A stretch of 64,000 bases of DNA from Arthrobacter woluwensis (GCF_030816155.1 NZ_JAUSXR010000001.1:3348001-3412000), one strand, 5' to 3'; numbered from the stretch's first letter, positions 8,824 through 18,411 are shown. Program-made: numbers and translations. The notes: a model not told the origin generated them from the letters alone.

Positions 8824-9684
8824 ATGCTTGAAGGCGCACTTTCCGGCCTCGCCGCCGGAGGACTCTACGCGGTGCTGGGGGTCTGCCTGACCCTCATGTC
8901 CCGGCTGGTCCGGGTGGTGAACTTCGCCCAGACGGCCACCGGGATGTTCGGCGGATTCTGCGCGGTGTGGCTCGTCACCCGTGGCGGGCTGCCGGTGTGG
9001 CTGGGGTCGGTGATCGGGGTGCTGATCGGCGGTCTGCTGGCCGCGGCGATCGGCTGGATCGCCGCCACCTGGCTCTCCGAGGCGAGCACGACGAACCGGT
9101 CCGCCATGACGGTCGGCCCGCTCCTGCTCCTGGTCTCCCTGTCGTTCATCCTCTTCGGCAACAAGCCCCAGCCCTTCGCGCCCCTGGTGCCCGGGCCGGC
9201 GCTCGTGGTCGGCGGGGTCGCCATCAGCTGGGTGGCCGTGGTCATGGTCGTCATGGCGGTCGCCGTCGCTGCCGCGGTGCACTGGCTCCTCAAGCACACG
9301 AGCGTGGGGACGCGGCTGCGGGCGCTCAGCGAGCGGCCGACGACGGCGGAGCTCCTGGGCATCCGCTCCCGGCCCCTGTCGATCGCGGTCTGGTTCGTCA
9401 CCGGCGTCGTGAGCTCCTTCGCGATCATCCTGGTGGCGCCCTCCCAGGCGAACGACGCGACCAGCCTCGCGATGCTGATCGTGCCGGCCGCCGCGGCCGC
9501 TCTCCTGGGCGGTTTCCGGCGGCTGAGCCTCGCGGTGGTGGGCGGTCTGGTGCTGGGGATGCTCTCCGGCCTGGTCGCCCAGATCGACGGGGTGGCCTTC
9601 ATTCGCAACTTCCTGCCGTTCCTGCTCATCGTGATTCTGCTGCTGTGGACGCAGCGCAAGGAGGTGTGGGATGCGGCGCGCTGA
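8824..9684 (+). CDS. HAAT ABC transporter permease, LivH type
   Basis: A 286-residue membrane protein with about eight hydrophobic segments. It begins MLEGALSGLAAGGLYAVLGVCLTLMSRLVRVVNFAQTATGM, matching the LivH opening in which the channel helix is followed by VNFAQG. The loop GTRLRALSERPTTAELLGI matches the conserved EAA-like cytoplasmic motif contacting the ATPase. It starts nine bases after the receptor gene and overlaps the next gene by 14 bp, so translation is probably coupled. Partner of the LivM half of the following fusion protein. Confidence 0.92.
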   Translation: MLEGALSGLAAGGLYAVLGVCLTLMSRLVRVVNFAQTATGMFGGFCAVWLVTRGGLPVWLGSVIGVLIGGLLAAAIGWIAATWLSEASTTNRSAMTVGPLLLLVSLSFILFGNKPQPFAPLVPGPALVVGGVAISWVAVVMVVMAVAVAAAVHWLLKHTSVGTRLRALSERPTTAELLGIRSRPLSIAVWFVTGVVSSFAIILVAPSQANDATSLAMLIVPAAAAALLGGFRRLSLAVVGGLVLGMLSGLVAQIDGVAFIRNFLPFLLIVILLLWTQRKEVWDAAR

Positions 9685-11455
9685 AACGTTCTCCTCCCGG
9701 CCCTGGTTCCGCCTGGGCTGGCCCGTGCTGGTCGCCGCGGTGGCGATCGGCCTCGGCTCGCTGCTCAGCACCGCCCTGTCCGGGTACTTCGTGTTCCTGG
9801 GCGTCTCCGCGATCACCGCGGCGATCGCGATCCTCGGTCTGGGCGTGGTCACCGGCTCGGCCGGCATGATCGCGCTGTGCCAGATGACCTTCGCCGCGAT
9901 CGGCGCGTGGGTGGTCGCGGGACTGAACCTGATCAACGCGCCCGGCGGTTTCACCGTCTGGCTCCTGGCCGGAGGGCTCGCCGCGGGTGTGGCCGGTGTC
10001 CTGGTCGGGCTCCCGGCGCTGCGTCTGCGCGGTGTGAACCTCGCGGTCGTGACTCTGGGCTTCGCCGCGGCCGCGGACGTGACGCTGGTGCAGCTGCAGT
10101 TCCCGGGGTCCGCGGACGGCGTGGCCGTGGCGCGGCCCGAACTCTTCGCCACGGACCGGAAGTACTTCTTCTTCAGCGTGATCGTGCTGACCCTCTGCGC
10201 TCTCGGCGTTTTCTTCCTGCAGCGCAGCCGGATCGGTTCGAGCTGGAAGTCCGTGGCGTTCTCCGAGCGTGGCACGGCGTCCGCGGGCCAGAGCGTCCGC
10301 ACGGCGAAGCTGACGGCGTTCGCGGTGAGCGCGGCCCTCGGAGGCGTTTCGGGCGGGCTCCTGGCCGGTCAGGTGCAGCTGCCCTTCGCCTCGAGCTTCA
10401 CACCCCTGCTGTCCCTGGCCCTGTACATCCTGGCGGTCATGTCCGGAGCGCACCTCATCGACATGGCGATCTTCGGAGGGATCATGTGGGTGGCGGTCCC
10501 GGAGCTGCTCAAACGATGGGGCGTCCCGCAGGACTGGGGTTTCGTGATCTTCGGCCTGCTCGGCGTCCAGGCGCTGACCAGCGGTTCCACCCTCGGTGAC
10601 GCCATCCGCGGCGCCGTGCGGCGCCGTCGTCGGGCGGTACCGGAGCATGCCGTGCCACAGCTCGCCGCCGCCGGTCCTGAGGAGGAGGCGGCGCCCGCCG
10701 CGCCGGCCCCCGTGCTCCAGGACGACGGCGGACAGGATGCCCGCGAACCCGTCCTCGTGGTGGAAGGCCTGAGCGTGCGGTTCGGTGAGCTGAAGGCGCT
10801 GGACGGGGTGTCCTTCAGCCTGCCGGACAAGGGCATCATGGGGCTGATCGGGCCGAACGGCGCGGGCAAGTCGACCTTCGTGGACGCCCTCAGCGGCTTC
10901 CTGCCCCGGCACGGCGGCACGGTGCTCCTGGACGGCGCCGATCTGGCGGGACTGACGCCCACCGAACGGGCGCGGCGTGGCCTGCGGCGCAGCTACCAGC
11001 AGGACCGGGTGCCGCCCGAGCTCACGGTCGAAGCGTATCTGCGGTTCGTGGCCAGAACGCGGCTCAGCCGGGAGGACATCGACGGGACGCTCGCGTTCTT
11101 CGGCTGCCCGCCGGCCACGGAGCGGCTCTCCGGCGTCGACGTCGGCACGCGGCGTATCGTCGAAGTCGCGGCCGCGGTGCTCGCCCGGCCGCGGGTCCTG
11201 ATCCTGGACGAACCCGCCGCCGGCCTCTCCCACGAGGAGCACCTGGCCCTGGCTGAGCGCCTCAAGGCCATCCCGGAACGGTTCGGCGTGGCCCTCATCA
11301 TCATCGAGCACGACCTGGACCTGGTCCGTTCCGTCTGTCCTTGGCTCACGGTGCTGGACTTCGGCAAGGTCATCGCCTCCGGCCGGCAGGCCGAGGTCAT
11401 GGCGGACCCCGCCGTGCTCGCCGCTTATCTCGGCACGACGGAGATGATCGCATGA
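9671..11455 (+). CDS. Fused LivM permease and LivG ATPase of a HAAT ABC transporter
   Basis: One uninterrupted 594-residue protein. Residues about 15-315 form the LivM-type permease (GLGVVTGSAGMIALCQMTFAAIGAWV, then GLPALRLRGVNLAVVTLGFAAAADV). A Pro/Ala/Glu-rich linker spans about 320-350. From about 357 comes an ATP-binding domain (LVVEGLSVRFGELKALDGVSF) with Walker A GPNGAGKST near 395 and Walker B VLILDEPAAGLS. The signature loop is unusual: LSGVDVGTRRIVEVAAAVLA stands where LivG has LSxGxxRxxEIA. Such fusions occur in actinobacteria. Its stop overlaps the start of the LivF gene (ATGA). It forms the transport complex with the LivH and LivF proteins at the inner membrane. Confidence 0.9.
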   Translation: MRRAETFSSRPWFRLGWPVLVAAVAIGLGSLLSTALSGYFVFLGVSAITAAIAILGLGVVTGSAGMIALCQMTFAAIGAWVVAGLNLINAPGGFTVWLLAGGLAAGVAGVLVGLPALRLRGVNLAVVTLGFAAAADVTLVQLQFPGSADGVAVARPELFATDRKYFFFSVIVLTLCALGVFFLQRSRIGSSWKSVAFSERGTASAGQSVRTAKLTAFAVSAALGGVSGGLLAGQVQLPFASSFTPLLSLALYILAVMSGAHLIDMAIFGGIMWVAVPELLKRWGVPQDWGFVIFGLLGVQALTSGSTLGDAIRGAVRRRRRAVPEHAVPQLAAAGPEEEAAPAAPAPVLQDDGGQDAREPVLVVEGLSVRFGELKALDGVSFSLPDKGIMGLIGPNGAGKSTFVDALSGFLPRHGGTVLLDGADLAGLTPTERARRGLRRSYQQDRVPPELTVEAYLRFVARTRLSREDIDGTLAFFGCPPATERLSGVDVGTRRIVEVAAAVLARPRVLILDEPAAGLSHEEHLALAERLKAIPERFGVALIIIEHDLDLVRSVCPWLTVLDFGKVIASGRQAEVMADPAVLAAYLGTTEMIA

Positions 11456-12141
11456 CCACTCTCACCCTCGACGGCGTCGCGGTCAGCCGCGGCGCCGGCC
11501 CCGTGATCTCCGGGGTCAGTTTCACCGTGACAGCTGGCGAGGTTCTGGCCCTGGTGGGCCCGAACGGAGCCGGGAAGACGAGCCTGATCGAATCCATCTC
11601 CGGCGTGGTCGCGAACTCCGCCGGGTCCATCAGTCTCGGAGGCCGGCGGATCGACAAGCTCTCCCGGGTGCAACGGGCGCGCCAGGGGATCGTGCACATC
11701 GAGCAGGGCCGGGCGGTGTTCCCCTCGCTCACCGTGCGGGAGAACCTCTCCCTGACGGCCCGCACCCCGCAGGCCCTCGCGGAGGCGCTCGAGAACTTCC
11801 CCGAGCTGGAGAAACGGATCGACTCCCCGAGCGGTCTCCTCTCCGGTGGCGAGCAGCAGATGGTGGTGCTCGCGCGGGCCTTCGCAGCGAAGCCGTCCTT
11901 CCTGCTCATCGACGAGATGTCCCTCGGCCTTGCCCCCGTGGTGTTCACCCGGCTCTTCCCGATCGTGGCGAAGATCGCCGAGACCGGTGTCGGCGTGGTG
12001 CTCGTGGAACAGTTCACTGAGCTGGCCCTGGGGCTCGCGGAACAGGCCGTCGTCGTCGCGGGCGGGGCCGTCAGCTACAGCGGGCCCGCCGCCCGCCTCA
12101 AGAACGAACCGGAGGTGCTGCACCGTGCGTACCTCGGCTGA
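11452..12141 (+). CDS. HAAT ABC transporter ATP-binding protein, LivF type
   Basis: 229 residues from the ATG that overlaps the preceding stop. Walker A is GPNGAGKTS near residue 38, the signature LLSGGEQQMVVLARAF lies near 130, and Walker B is FLLIDEMSLGLAPVV, the standard LivF pattern in which Asp-Glu-Met-Ser replaces DEPS. H-loop/D-loop positions are in order and the C-terminus ends EVLHRAYLG, as in LivF. It is the second nucleotide-binding domain of the importer and complements the degenerate signature of the fused LivG domain. Confidence 0.93.
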   Translation: MTTLTLDGVAVSRGAGPVISGVSFTVTAGEVLALVGPNGAGKTSLIESISGVVANSAGSISLGGRRIDKLSRVQRARQGIVHIEQGRAVFPSLTVRENLSLTARTPQALAEALENFPELEKRIDSPSGLLSGGEQQMVVLARAFAAKPSFLLIDEMSLGLAPVVFTRLFPIVAKIAETGVGVVLVEQFTELALGLAEQAVVVAGGAVSYSGPAARLKNEPEVLHRAYLG

Positions 12142-12171
12142 CCCACCCCACCTCACCTCTGGAGGCTCCTC

Positions 12172-13800
12172 ATGACCGCAGATCTCGTCCTGCTCGGGAC
12201 CATCCGGACCGCGGACCGCTCCCGGCCGCTCGCCGGGGGGCTCGCCGTCCGGGACGGACGGATCGCCGCCGTCGGCACGCCCGAGGAAGTGCTGGCCGCC
12301 GCCGGACCCGGCGCGGAGGTGCGGGAGCTGGGGAGCTCAGTGGTCTACCCCGGTTTCGTCGATGTGCACAACCACCACGCGCTCGCGGGGCGCGCAGAAC
12401 TGTTCGAGCTGGTCCTGGAGCCCTCGCTCGGGCTCGAGGAGATCCTCGACCGAGTCCGCGAGAAGGCGGCCGGACTGCCTGAGGACGCGTGGATCGTCGG
12501 CGGCGTGATCGCCTCGACGCTGCTCACCTCGCTCGCGACCACCGCCACCCGGCGCCGCCTTGACGAGGCCGCCGGCGGCCGTCCCGTGATGCTCGCGGAG
12601 GACTCCCGGCACAACCGCTGGGCCAGCAGCCGCGCACTCGAACTCGCCGGGATCACCCCGGAGACCATCCCCGCGGAGGGCGAGACGCTGCTCGACCCGG
12701 TGGACGGCACCCCCAGCGGCGTGCTGCTGGAGGCCGCCGGGATCCCGGTGCAGGAGGCGTACGACGGCGCCGGCGGACTGAGCGCGGAACAGCACCGGGC
12801 GGCCTCCCGCCGCGGCGTCGAGCTGCTGAACTCGTACGGCGTCACCGCGTTCCAGGATGCCGGCGCCTCCCTGCAGATCCTCGAGGCCCTCGCGGACCTG
12901 GACCGTGCCGGGGAGCTCACCGCGTGGGCGGTGAGTTCCCTCCTGATCAACGACCCGATCTTCGGATTCGACCCGGTGGGGGTGGAGCTGATCGAGCGGG
13001 GTGAGGAGTTCCGCACCGGGCACCACCGTCCCGACTTCGTGAAGATCTTCCTGGACGGCGTCCCGCCGGCCCGTACGGCCTCGTTCCTGGAGCCCTACGT
13101 GCCGGATGCCGCCCATGGCGCGCACTTCCACGGTTCCACCACCATGACGGCGGATGAGCTGCACGGCTGGCTGCGCGACGTCGCGGGCCGGGGCCTCGGC
13201 GCGAAGATCCACTGCACGGGGGACGGCTCCGCCCGGCTCGTGCTGGACGCCGCCGAGCGGCTCCGCGCCGAGGGAATCGATCTGCCCCTGCAGATCGCCC
13301 ACGGCCAGTTCCTCGCCGCCTCCGACATGCCGCGCCTCGCGGCCCTGGGGGTTTCCGCGGACATCTCGCCGTTCCTGTGGTTCCCGGGGGTCATCCCGAT
13401 GGCCCTGTCGGAGGTCCTCGGGGAACGCGCCGAGCACTCCCAGCCCAACCGGACCCTGCTGGACACGGGCGCCCTCGTGGCGGGTGGCTCGGACTGGCCG
13501 GTCAGTGAGTCGCCCAACCCCTTGGAAGGCATCCAGGGCCTCGTGACCCGTGCCGATCCGCTCGGACGCGCCCCGGGAGTGCTGTGGCCGGAGCAGGCGA
13601 TCGGGCCGGAGGAGGCGCTCGAGGTGTTCACCGTCAACGCGGCCCGCGCGATGGGCCTGGGGGACGAGACGGGCTCGCTCGAAGCGGGGAAGTCCGCGGA
13701 TTTCGTCATCCTCGACGCGGACTTCGTGGTGGGTGACCCGGAACGGATCATCGACACGCAGGTCCAGGAGACCTGGTTCGCCGGGCGCCGCGTGTACTGA
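12172..13800 (+). CDS. Amidohydrolase family protein, YtcJ-like
   Basis: A 542-residue metallo-amidohydrolase. The metal-binding HxH motif is His66-Asn-His68 in PGFVDVHNHH. A later segment IHCTGDGSARLVLDAAE holds the second His, AHGQFLAASDMPRLAALGVSADISPFLWFP the next, and GGSDWPVSESPNPLEGIQ the conserved Asp. The C-terminal strand LEAGKSADFVILD is typical of the subfamily (YtcJ, DUF-like aryl-acyl or cyclic amide hydrolases). It is preceded by GGAGG, 30 bp after the transporter genes, and is probably the first cytoplasmic enzyme acting on the imported compound. The exact substrate is unknown. Confidence 0.9.
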   Translation: MTADLVLLGTIRTADRSRPLAGGLAVRDGRIAAVGTPEEVLAAAGPGAEVRELGSSVVYPGFVDVHNHHALAGRAELFELVLEPSLGLEEILDRVREKAAGLPEDAWIVGGVIASTLLTSLATTATRRRLDEAAGGRPVMLAEDSRHNRWASSRALELAGITPETIPAEGETLLDPVDGTPSGVLLEAAGIPVQEAYDGAGGLSAEQHRAASRRGVELLNSYGVTAFQDAGASLQILEALADLDRAGELTAWAVSSLLINDPIFGFDPVGVELIERGEEFRTGHHRPDFVKIFLDGVPPARTASFLEPYVPDAAHGAHFHGSTTMTADELHGWLRDVAGRGLGAKIHCTGDGSARLVLDAAERLRAEGIDLPLQIAHGQFLAASDMPRLAALGVSADISPFLWFPGVIPMALSEVLGERAEHSQPNRTLLDTGALVAGGSDWPVSESPNPLEGIQGLVTRADPLGRAPGVLWPEQAIGPEEALEVFTVNAARAMGLGDETGSLEAGKSADFVILDADFVVGDPERIIDTQVQETWFAGRRVY

Positions 13801-13883
13801 GACCAGGTGCACTGAGAAGGCCAGCGCACTTGAGGTGCCTTGTGCGCTGACCTTCAGGCGGCGCGCCGGCCGGGCCGGACGAG

Positions 13884-13918
13884 GGAAGGGCCGGGGATCG
13901 CGGATCCCCGGCCCTTCC
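13884..13918. terminator. Bidirectional hairpin terminator
   Basis: Arms GGAAGGGCCGGGGATC and its reverse complement with a 3-nt loop, placed exactly between the convergent amidohydrolase and GMC oxidoreductase genes. No long T-run follows, as is common in high-G+C actinobacteria. Confidence 0.75.
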
Positions 13919-13933
13919 TGTCGCGCTGTCGTC

Positions 13934-15427
13934 TCAGCCTTCCCGCTGCGCTTCCCGGAGCTCCTCCAGCAGCAGGGCCGCGCCGCGCTCGCCGATCATG
14001 ACGGCCGGCGCGTTGGTGTTCCCGGTGGTGATGGTCGGCATGACCGAGGCGTCGATGACCCGCAGGCCGCTCACGCCGCGCACCCGGAGCCGGGCGTCCA
14101 CCACGGCCTCGGCGTCCGACCCCATCCGGCACGTCCCCACCTGGTGGTGGTAGGTGACGGCGGTGCGGCGCACGTAGTCCTCCACCTCCTCATCGGCGAC
14201 TTCCGGGCCCGGATACAGCTCGACGGCGCCCCACTCGTTGGCGAGGGCCGCCTGCCGGCCGACCCTCCGCATCTGCCGGACCGAGGCTGCCAGGGACCGC
14301 ACATCCTCCGGGTCCTGCAAGGCGCCGAGATCGATGTCCAGCGGGTCATCGAGGTCCGCCCCCGTGAGGCGCAGGGTGCCCCGGCTGCGGGGGCGGACGA
14401 TGCCGGCCATGAGGGAGAACCCGTGCTCGGCCGTGGCAGGGAGCTCTTCCGAGAACATCGGCACGGAGAAGTGGATGGGCTGCGTGTCCGGCTCCGGCAG
14501 GTCCGGCAGGCTCCGCCAGAAGGCGTGGGTCTGGGTGACCGAGACGCCCGGCTGCGGTGGCTCGACGGCGCGGGCCGTCGTCGTGAAGATGACCGGCGAG
14601 AGCAGGTGGTCGTGGAGGTTGCGGCCAACGTGCGGGGAATCCACCGCGACGTCGATGCCCAGCGCGTCCAGTTCCTCCGCCGGACCGATGCCGGACCGGA
14701 GCAGGATGGCGGGGGACTCGAGGGCGCCGGCCGCGAGGACCACCGTGTCGGCGCGCAGTTCGTGCTCGCCGTCGGCGTCCCTGTACCTCACGCCCACCGC
14801 CCGCCCGTCCTCGAGGATGACCGAGTGGACGTGGGCTCCCGTGCGGATGTCGACGGCGTCGCGCACCGGCTTGAGGTATGCCATCCAGGTGTTGACCCGG
14901 CGGCCGTCCCGTGCGGTGATCTGCTCCTGCGACGCGCCGTCGAGGGGCCCGGCGTTGTAGTCCGGATTCCGGGGCACGCCCTCCTCGCCGTAGGCGGCGA
15001 CGATGCTCTCCTGGATGGGGGTGAGGGGGTAGTCGTCGGTGACGGGCAGCAGATCGTTCTCGATCGCCTCGTAGACCGGCCGGACCGCGTCCCATCCCCA
15101 GCCGGGGCAGCCCGCGGCTTCCCAGCCGTCGTAGTCGCTCGGCGCGCAGCGCACCCAGATCATGGCGTTCAGGGCGTGCGAACCGCCCAGCACCTTGCCC
15201 CGCGGGAGGTGCAGCCGGCGACCGGCCGCGTGCTCCTGCGGCACCGTGTGCCGGTCCCAGTCCTCGGGGCCGTGCCAGAGTTCCCCGGCGCGGGAAGGGT
15301 CGTGGATCGCCGGGTTGAGGTCCTCTCCGCCGGCCTCCAGCAGGGTGGTGACGACACCGGCGTCGTGCAGTCTGCGAGCGACGACGGCGCCTGCCGAGCC
15401 GCCGCCCACGACGATCGCGCTGCTCAT
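13934..15427 (-). CDS. GMC family FAD-dependent oxidoreductase (choline dehydrogenase-like)
   Basis: 497 residues from ATG 15427. The N-terminal Rossmann motif [19 protein letters not shown] and LLEAGG bind [23 protein letters not shown] is GMC signature 1, and [18 protein letters not shown] is signature 2. The catalytic region near the C-terminus is [27 protein letters not shown] followed by [24 protein letters not shown], with the expected His pair. It oxidises an alcohol or polyol using O2 or another acceptor. It is convergent with the amidohydrolase operon and may or may not belong to that pathway. Upstream frame extension to 15586 is not family-like. Confidence 0.92.
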   Translation of the reverse strand: MSSAIVVGGGSAGAVVARRLHDAGVVTTLLEAGGEDLNPAIHDPSRAGELWHGPEDWDRHTVPQEHAAGRRLHLPRGKVLGGSHALNAMIWVRCAPSDYDGWEAAGCPGWGWDAVRPVYEAIENDLLPVTDDYPLTPIQESIVAAYGEEGVPRNPDYNAGPLDGASQEQITARDGRRVNTWMAYLKPVRDAVDIRTGAHVHSVILEDGRAVGVRYRDADGEHELRADTVVLAAGALESPAILLRSGIGPAEELDALGIDVAVDSPHVGRNLHDHLLSPVIFTTTARAVEPPQPGVSVTQTHAFWRSLPDLPEPDTQPIHFSVPMFSEELPATAEHGFSLMAGIVRPRSRGTLRLTGADLDDPLDIDLGALQDPEDVRSLAASVRQMRRVGRQAALANEWGAVELYPGPEVADEEVEDYVRRTAVTYHHQVGTCRMGSDAEAVVDARLRVRGVSGLRVIDASVMPTITTGNTNAPAVMIGERGAALLLEELREAQREG

Positions 15428-15644
15428 CTCAGCCCCTCCCGCGAGGGGCCGGGGGCCCGGTGGGCACGGGTGGGTTGGGACTGGGACATCATCGGCCTCC
15501 TTGAGTCGCTTCCATGCCGCCACGCGGCGTGCTCCCATTCTGTTCCGGGGACGGAGGCGGCGGCTTTGACGGTCCGTGCACAGCACCGTGCGGGGCGCGA
15601 ACGATCCGGGAAGGACGGCGGCCAGGAGGCGGGCCGCGCGGGGC

Positions 15645-16757
15645 TCAGACCTCGGGGTGCACGGTCCGGTAGCGCTCGATCTGCTTGAGCCGTCGGCCCA
15701 GCGAATCGCGGCGCGGGTGCGGGGTGACGTCGGGAGCCTCGCCCGTCAGCTCGACGTGTTCCTGGCCGTACTTCCAGAGCAGGAGGTCGTCCAGGAGCCG
15801 GTCGGGACCTGGGGAGTAGCGGTGGTCCAGGGCGTCGCGGACGAGGCGGATCCGTTCGGCAGTCAGGAGCTCCGCCATCTCGATGGTGCGCGTCAGCCCG
15901 TGCGCGGCCAGCAGTTCCGCGGCCCAGCCCCAGTCGTCGTCGACCTTGCGGTCCACATGGGGGAGGAGGGTCTGCCAGACGCGCCGGACCTGGTCCGGGG
16001 TGAGCGGGATGGACCCGTTGCCGTCCTCGTCCCAGTAGCTCCGGACTTCCTGGTAGCTCTCCTGGAGGTCCGCGAAGGCGCCCTCCACGGTCTCCAGCAT
16101 GGCCGCCGTCGCGGTGAACTGACGGTCGAACTGCGGGGTCCAGGCGCGCGGGTCGTCCGCCTTGAAGCGGATGTCGTGCTCGATCTCGCTCCAGGCGTGC
16201 GCAAACACCGTGCGGATCTGGCATTCGAAGAAGTAGCTGCCGTTCGGCGGGATGTCCGGGTTGAAGAGCTTCTGGTATTCCCGGACCACCTCGTTCTGGA
16301 TGGTGCGCAGGATGAGGTGACGGCTGGAGTAGCCGTAGGTGCCGGACTCGATGGACCCGATGTCCTTCTCGCGGTCGCCGCGGCAGTCGAAGAGCTGTCG
16401 CTGCTTCTTGATGACGTTGGCGACCGTGGCGTTCTCCGCCGGGAGCTTGGTGATCACGCGGATGCCGACCATGTCGTTGAGGGTGCGGAAGGGGTCCGGG
16501 AACTTGAGCACCGGCTGGCCGCCCGGTTCCAGGGGCGCTTCCAGGCGGGAGATCTTCTCCTGGAACGATTCGACGGTCTTGGTGCGGCCTGTGACGAACA
16601 GCGGCGTCACCTCGGAGGCCTTCAGGATGCCGCGCAGGGTCAGCAGGACGTTCTGGGTGACGAGTTTCAGGGATGGGCGCACCTTGCGGTACAGCTCCAC
16701 GTGCTCGGCGACCAGCGCGCGCTGGTCATCGTCCAGACGATCCCAATTGCTTGCCAT
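15645..16757 (-). CDS. RelA/SpoT-domain (p)ppGpp synthetase-like protein
   Basis: A 370-residue protein with a nucleotidyltransferase fold of the RelA/SpoT type and no HD hydrolase domain before it. Seen motifs are TPLFVTGRTKTVESFQEKI, DMVGIRVITKLP, GTYGYSSRHLIL and the synthetase motif FFECQIRTVFAHAWSEIEHDIRFK, equivalent to the EIQIRT...W..IEH of alarmone synthetases. The C-terminal 150 residues are helical and lack TGS and ACT domains. It is larger than the 210-260 residues of typical small alarmone synthetases. Likely activity is pyrophosphate transfer from ATP to GDP/GTP. An alternative is a nucleotide-modifying toxin of the same fold. Monocistronic. Confidence 0.85.
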   Translation of the reverse strand: MASNWDRLDDDQRALVAEHVELYRKVRPSLKLVTQNVLLTLRGILKASEVTPLFVTGRTKTVESFQEKISRLEAPLEPGGQPVLKFPDPFRTLNDMVGIRVITKLPAENATVANVIKKQRQLFDCRGDREKDIGSIESGTYGYSSRHLILRTIQNEVVREYQKLFNPDIPPNGSYFFECQIRTVFAHAWSEIEHDIRFKADDPRAWTPQFDRQFTATAAMLETVEGAFADLQESYQEVRSYWDEDGNGSIPLTPDQVRRVWQTLLPHVDRKVDDDWGWAAELLAAHGLTRTIEMAELLTAERIRLVRDALDHRYSPGPDRLLDDLLLWKYGQEHVELTGEAPDVTPHPRRDSLGRRLKQIERYRTVHPEV

Positions 16758-16858
16758 GCCGCCAGCGTACTAGGCGCCGGGCGCCGCCCACGTCATGCAG
16801 CGGCCCGGGACGGCCGGGCACTTCCAGCGCATAGCACGTGTTAGTTACGATGAGGCCC

Positions 16859-17788
16859 ATGCTCACAGTCATTGGCGAAGCCCTCGTGGACGTGGTCCAC
16901 AGCAAGTCCGGAACCTCGGCGCATGTGGGCGGCAGCCCCCTCAACGTGGCCGTCGGCCTCGCACGCCTGGATCACCCGGTCCAGTTCCTCGGACGCTACG
17001 GGCAGGACGAGTTCGGTGACGCCATCGCCGTGCACCTGCGGGACTCCTCCGTCATGGTGCCGCTGCCGCCGGACGCGCTGCCGTCCAGCGTCGCCAAGGC
17101 CACCCTCGACGACGACGGCGCGGCCACCTACGAGTTCGACCTCGTCTGGGAGCTCCCCGGCCTCGCCGAACGGCTTCCGGTCGTCCTGCAGGGCAGCACC
17201 CTCCTTCACACGGGTTCCATCGCCACCGTCCTCGCGCCCGGCGCCGCGGACGTGCTGGCCGCCGTAGAGTTCGCCCATCCGAACGTGACCATCAGCTTCG
17301 ACCCCAACTGCCGGCCGAGCCTGACCACCGACGCGGACGCCGTCCGCGAGCAGGTGGAACGGTTCGTGCAGCTGGCAGATGTGGTCAAGGCGTCCGACGA
17401 GGACCTCGAGTGGCTCTACCCCGGTGTGGACGTCAAGGAGTCGGCCCGCCGCTGGCTGGGTCTGGGTGGTGAGAACGGCCCGGCTTTCGTCGTGGTGACG
17501 CGCGGCGCCGACGGCCCGTGGGGGGTCGCCGCGTCCGGCGAGACCGAGGTCCCGGCGCCGCGCGTCACCGTCGCCGACACGGTCGGGGCGGGTGACTCCT
17601 TCATGGCGGCCCTGCTGTCCGGGGTGGTGGATGCCGGGTACGACGGCGCGCTGAACCGTGAGCGCCTGCGCCGCGTGAGCGTCGAGGAACTGCGCTCCTT
17701 CCTGGCGTACGCGGCCCGCGCCGCGGCCATCACCGTGTCCCGCGCGGGCGCCAACCCTCCGGGCCGGGAGGAGCTCGCCGGGCGCTGA
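16859..17788 (+). CDS. PfkB-family carbohydrate kinase (fructokinase-like)
   Basis: 309 residues from ATG 16859 (MLTVIGEALVDVV). In-frame alternatives are ATG 16850 and GTG 16838. The N-terminal signature VGGSPLNVAVGLARL lies near residue 23, and the C-terminal PfkB signature DTVGAGDSFMAALLSG, holding the catalytic Asp and anion-hole Gly residues, near 240. VVVTRGADGPWGV is the typical preceding strand. Enzymes of this type phosphorylate fructose, 2-keto-3-deoxy sugars or nucleosides. The opening sequence is most like fructokinases. No sugar operon adjoins it. Confidence 0.88.
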   Translation: MLTVIGEALVDVVHSKSGTSAHVGGSPLNVAVGLARLDHPVQFLGRYGQDEFGDAIAVHLRDSSVMVPLPPDALPSSVAKATLDDDGAATYEFDLVWELPGLAERLPVVLQGSTLLHTGSIATVLAPGAADVLAAVEFAHPNVTISFDPNCRPSLTTDADAVREQVERFVQLADVVKASDEDLEWLYPGVDVKESARRWLGLGGENGPAFVVVTRGADGPWGVAASGETEVPAPRVTVADTVGAGDSFMAALLSGVVDAGYDGALNRERLRRVSVEELRSFLAYAARAAAITVSRAGANPPGREELAGR

Positions 17789-17878
17789 GTCCGTGAGCGT
17801 GAAGGGTCAGGCTTCCGGGTCTCCGACGGGCAGGCCTGTCGTAGGCTGGTGACCACACACTGACAAAGGAGCCGGACC

Positions 17879-18409
17879 ATGTCCTTCGATCCCTATGCAG
17901 CCCTTCCCGCCGTCGCGGCGTTCCAGGTGACCAGCACCGATGTGGAGAACGGGGCGGTGTTCGCGCAGCCCCAGGTGAGTGGGGTGTTCGGGGCCGGCGG
18001 CGAGGATGTCTCGCCGCAGCTCAGCTGGGAAGGCGCGCCCGCGGGAACCCGCAGCTACGCCGTCACCGTCTTCGATCCGGACGCTCCGACGGCCAGCGGT
18101 TTCTGGCACTGGGCCGTGCTGAACATCCCGGCTGAGGTCACGAGCCTCCCGTCCGGAGCGGGATCGCCGGACGGTGCGTTGCTGCCCGAGGGCGCCATTC
18201 AGCTGCGGAATGACGCAGGATTCGCGGGCTACGTCGGCGCGGCTCCGCCCCAGGGCCACGGACCGCACCGCTACTTCGTGGTGGTGCACGCGGTCGACGT
18301 ACCCGTCCTGGACGTGCCGCTGGACGCCTCCCCGGGCCTGCTCGGCTTCAACCTCTTCAGTCACTCGATCGGCCGCGCCACCCTCGTGGCCGGTTACGAA
18401 CGCCCGTGA
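17879..18409 (+). CDS. YbhB/YbcL family PEBP (Raf-kinase-inhibitor-like) protein
   Basis: A 176-residue phosphatidylethanolamine-binding-fold protein, started at ATG 17879 after AAAGGAG. The family pocket motifs are [23 protein letters not shown] (DPDAP) and [19 protein letters not shown] (GxHR). No signal peptide is present. Bacterial members are small cytoplasmic or periplasmic proteins of uncertain role. The stop overlaps a possible GTG start of the HAD phosphatase gene, and the next two genes also overlap, so the three form a small operon. Confidence 0.92.
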   Translation: MSFDPYAALPAVAAFQVTSTDVENGAVFAQPQVSGVFGAGGEDVSPQLSWEGAPAGTRSYAVTVFDPDAPTASGFWHWAVLNIPAEVTSLPSGAGSPDGALLPEGAIQLRNDAGFAGYVGAAPPQGHGPHRYFVVVHAVDVPVLDVPLDASPGLLGFNLFSHSIGRATLVAGYERP

Positions 18410-18411
18410 CC

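Noticed and set aside
7657..10302. Long reading frame of 881 codons opposite the HAAT transporter genes
   Set aside because: It is antisense to well-recognised transporter genes, has low-complexity Arg/His/Gly-rich composition and no family resemblance. In DNA this rich in G+C, antisense frames stay open by chance.
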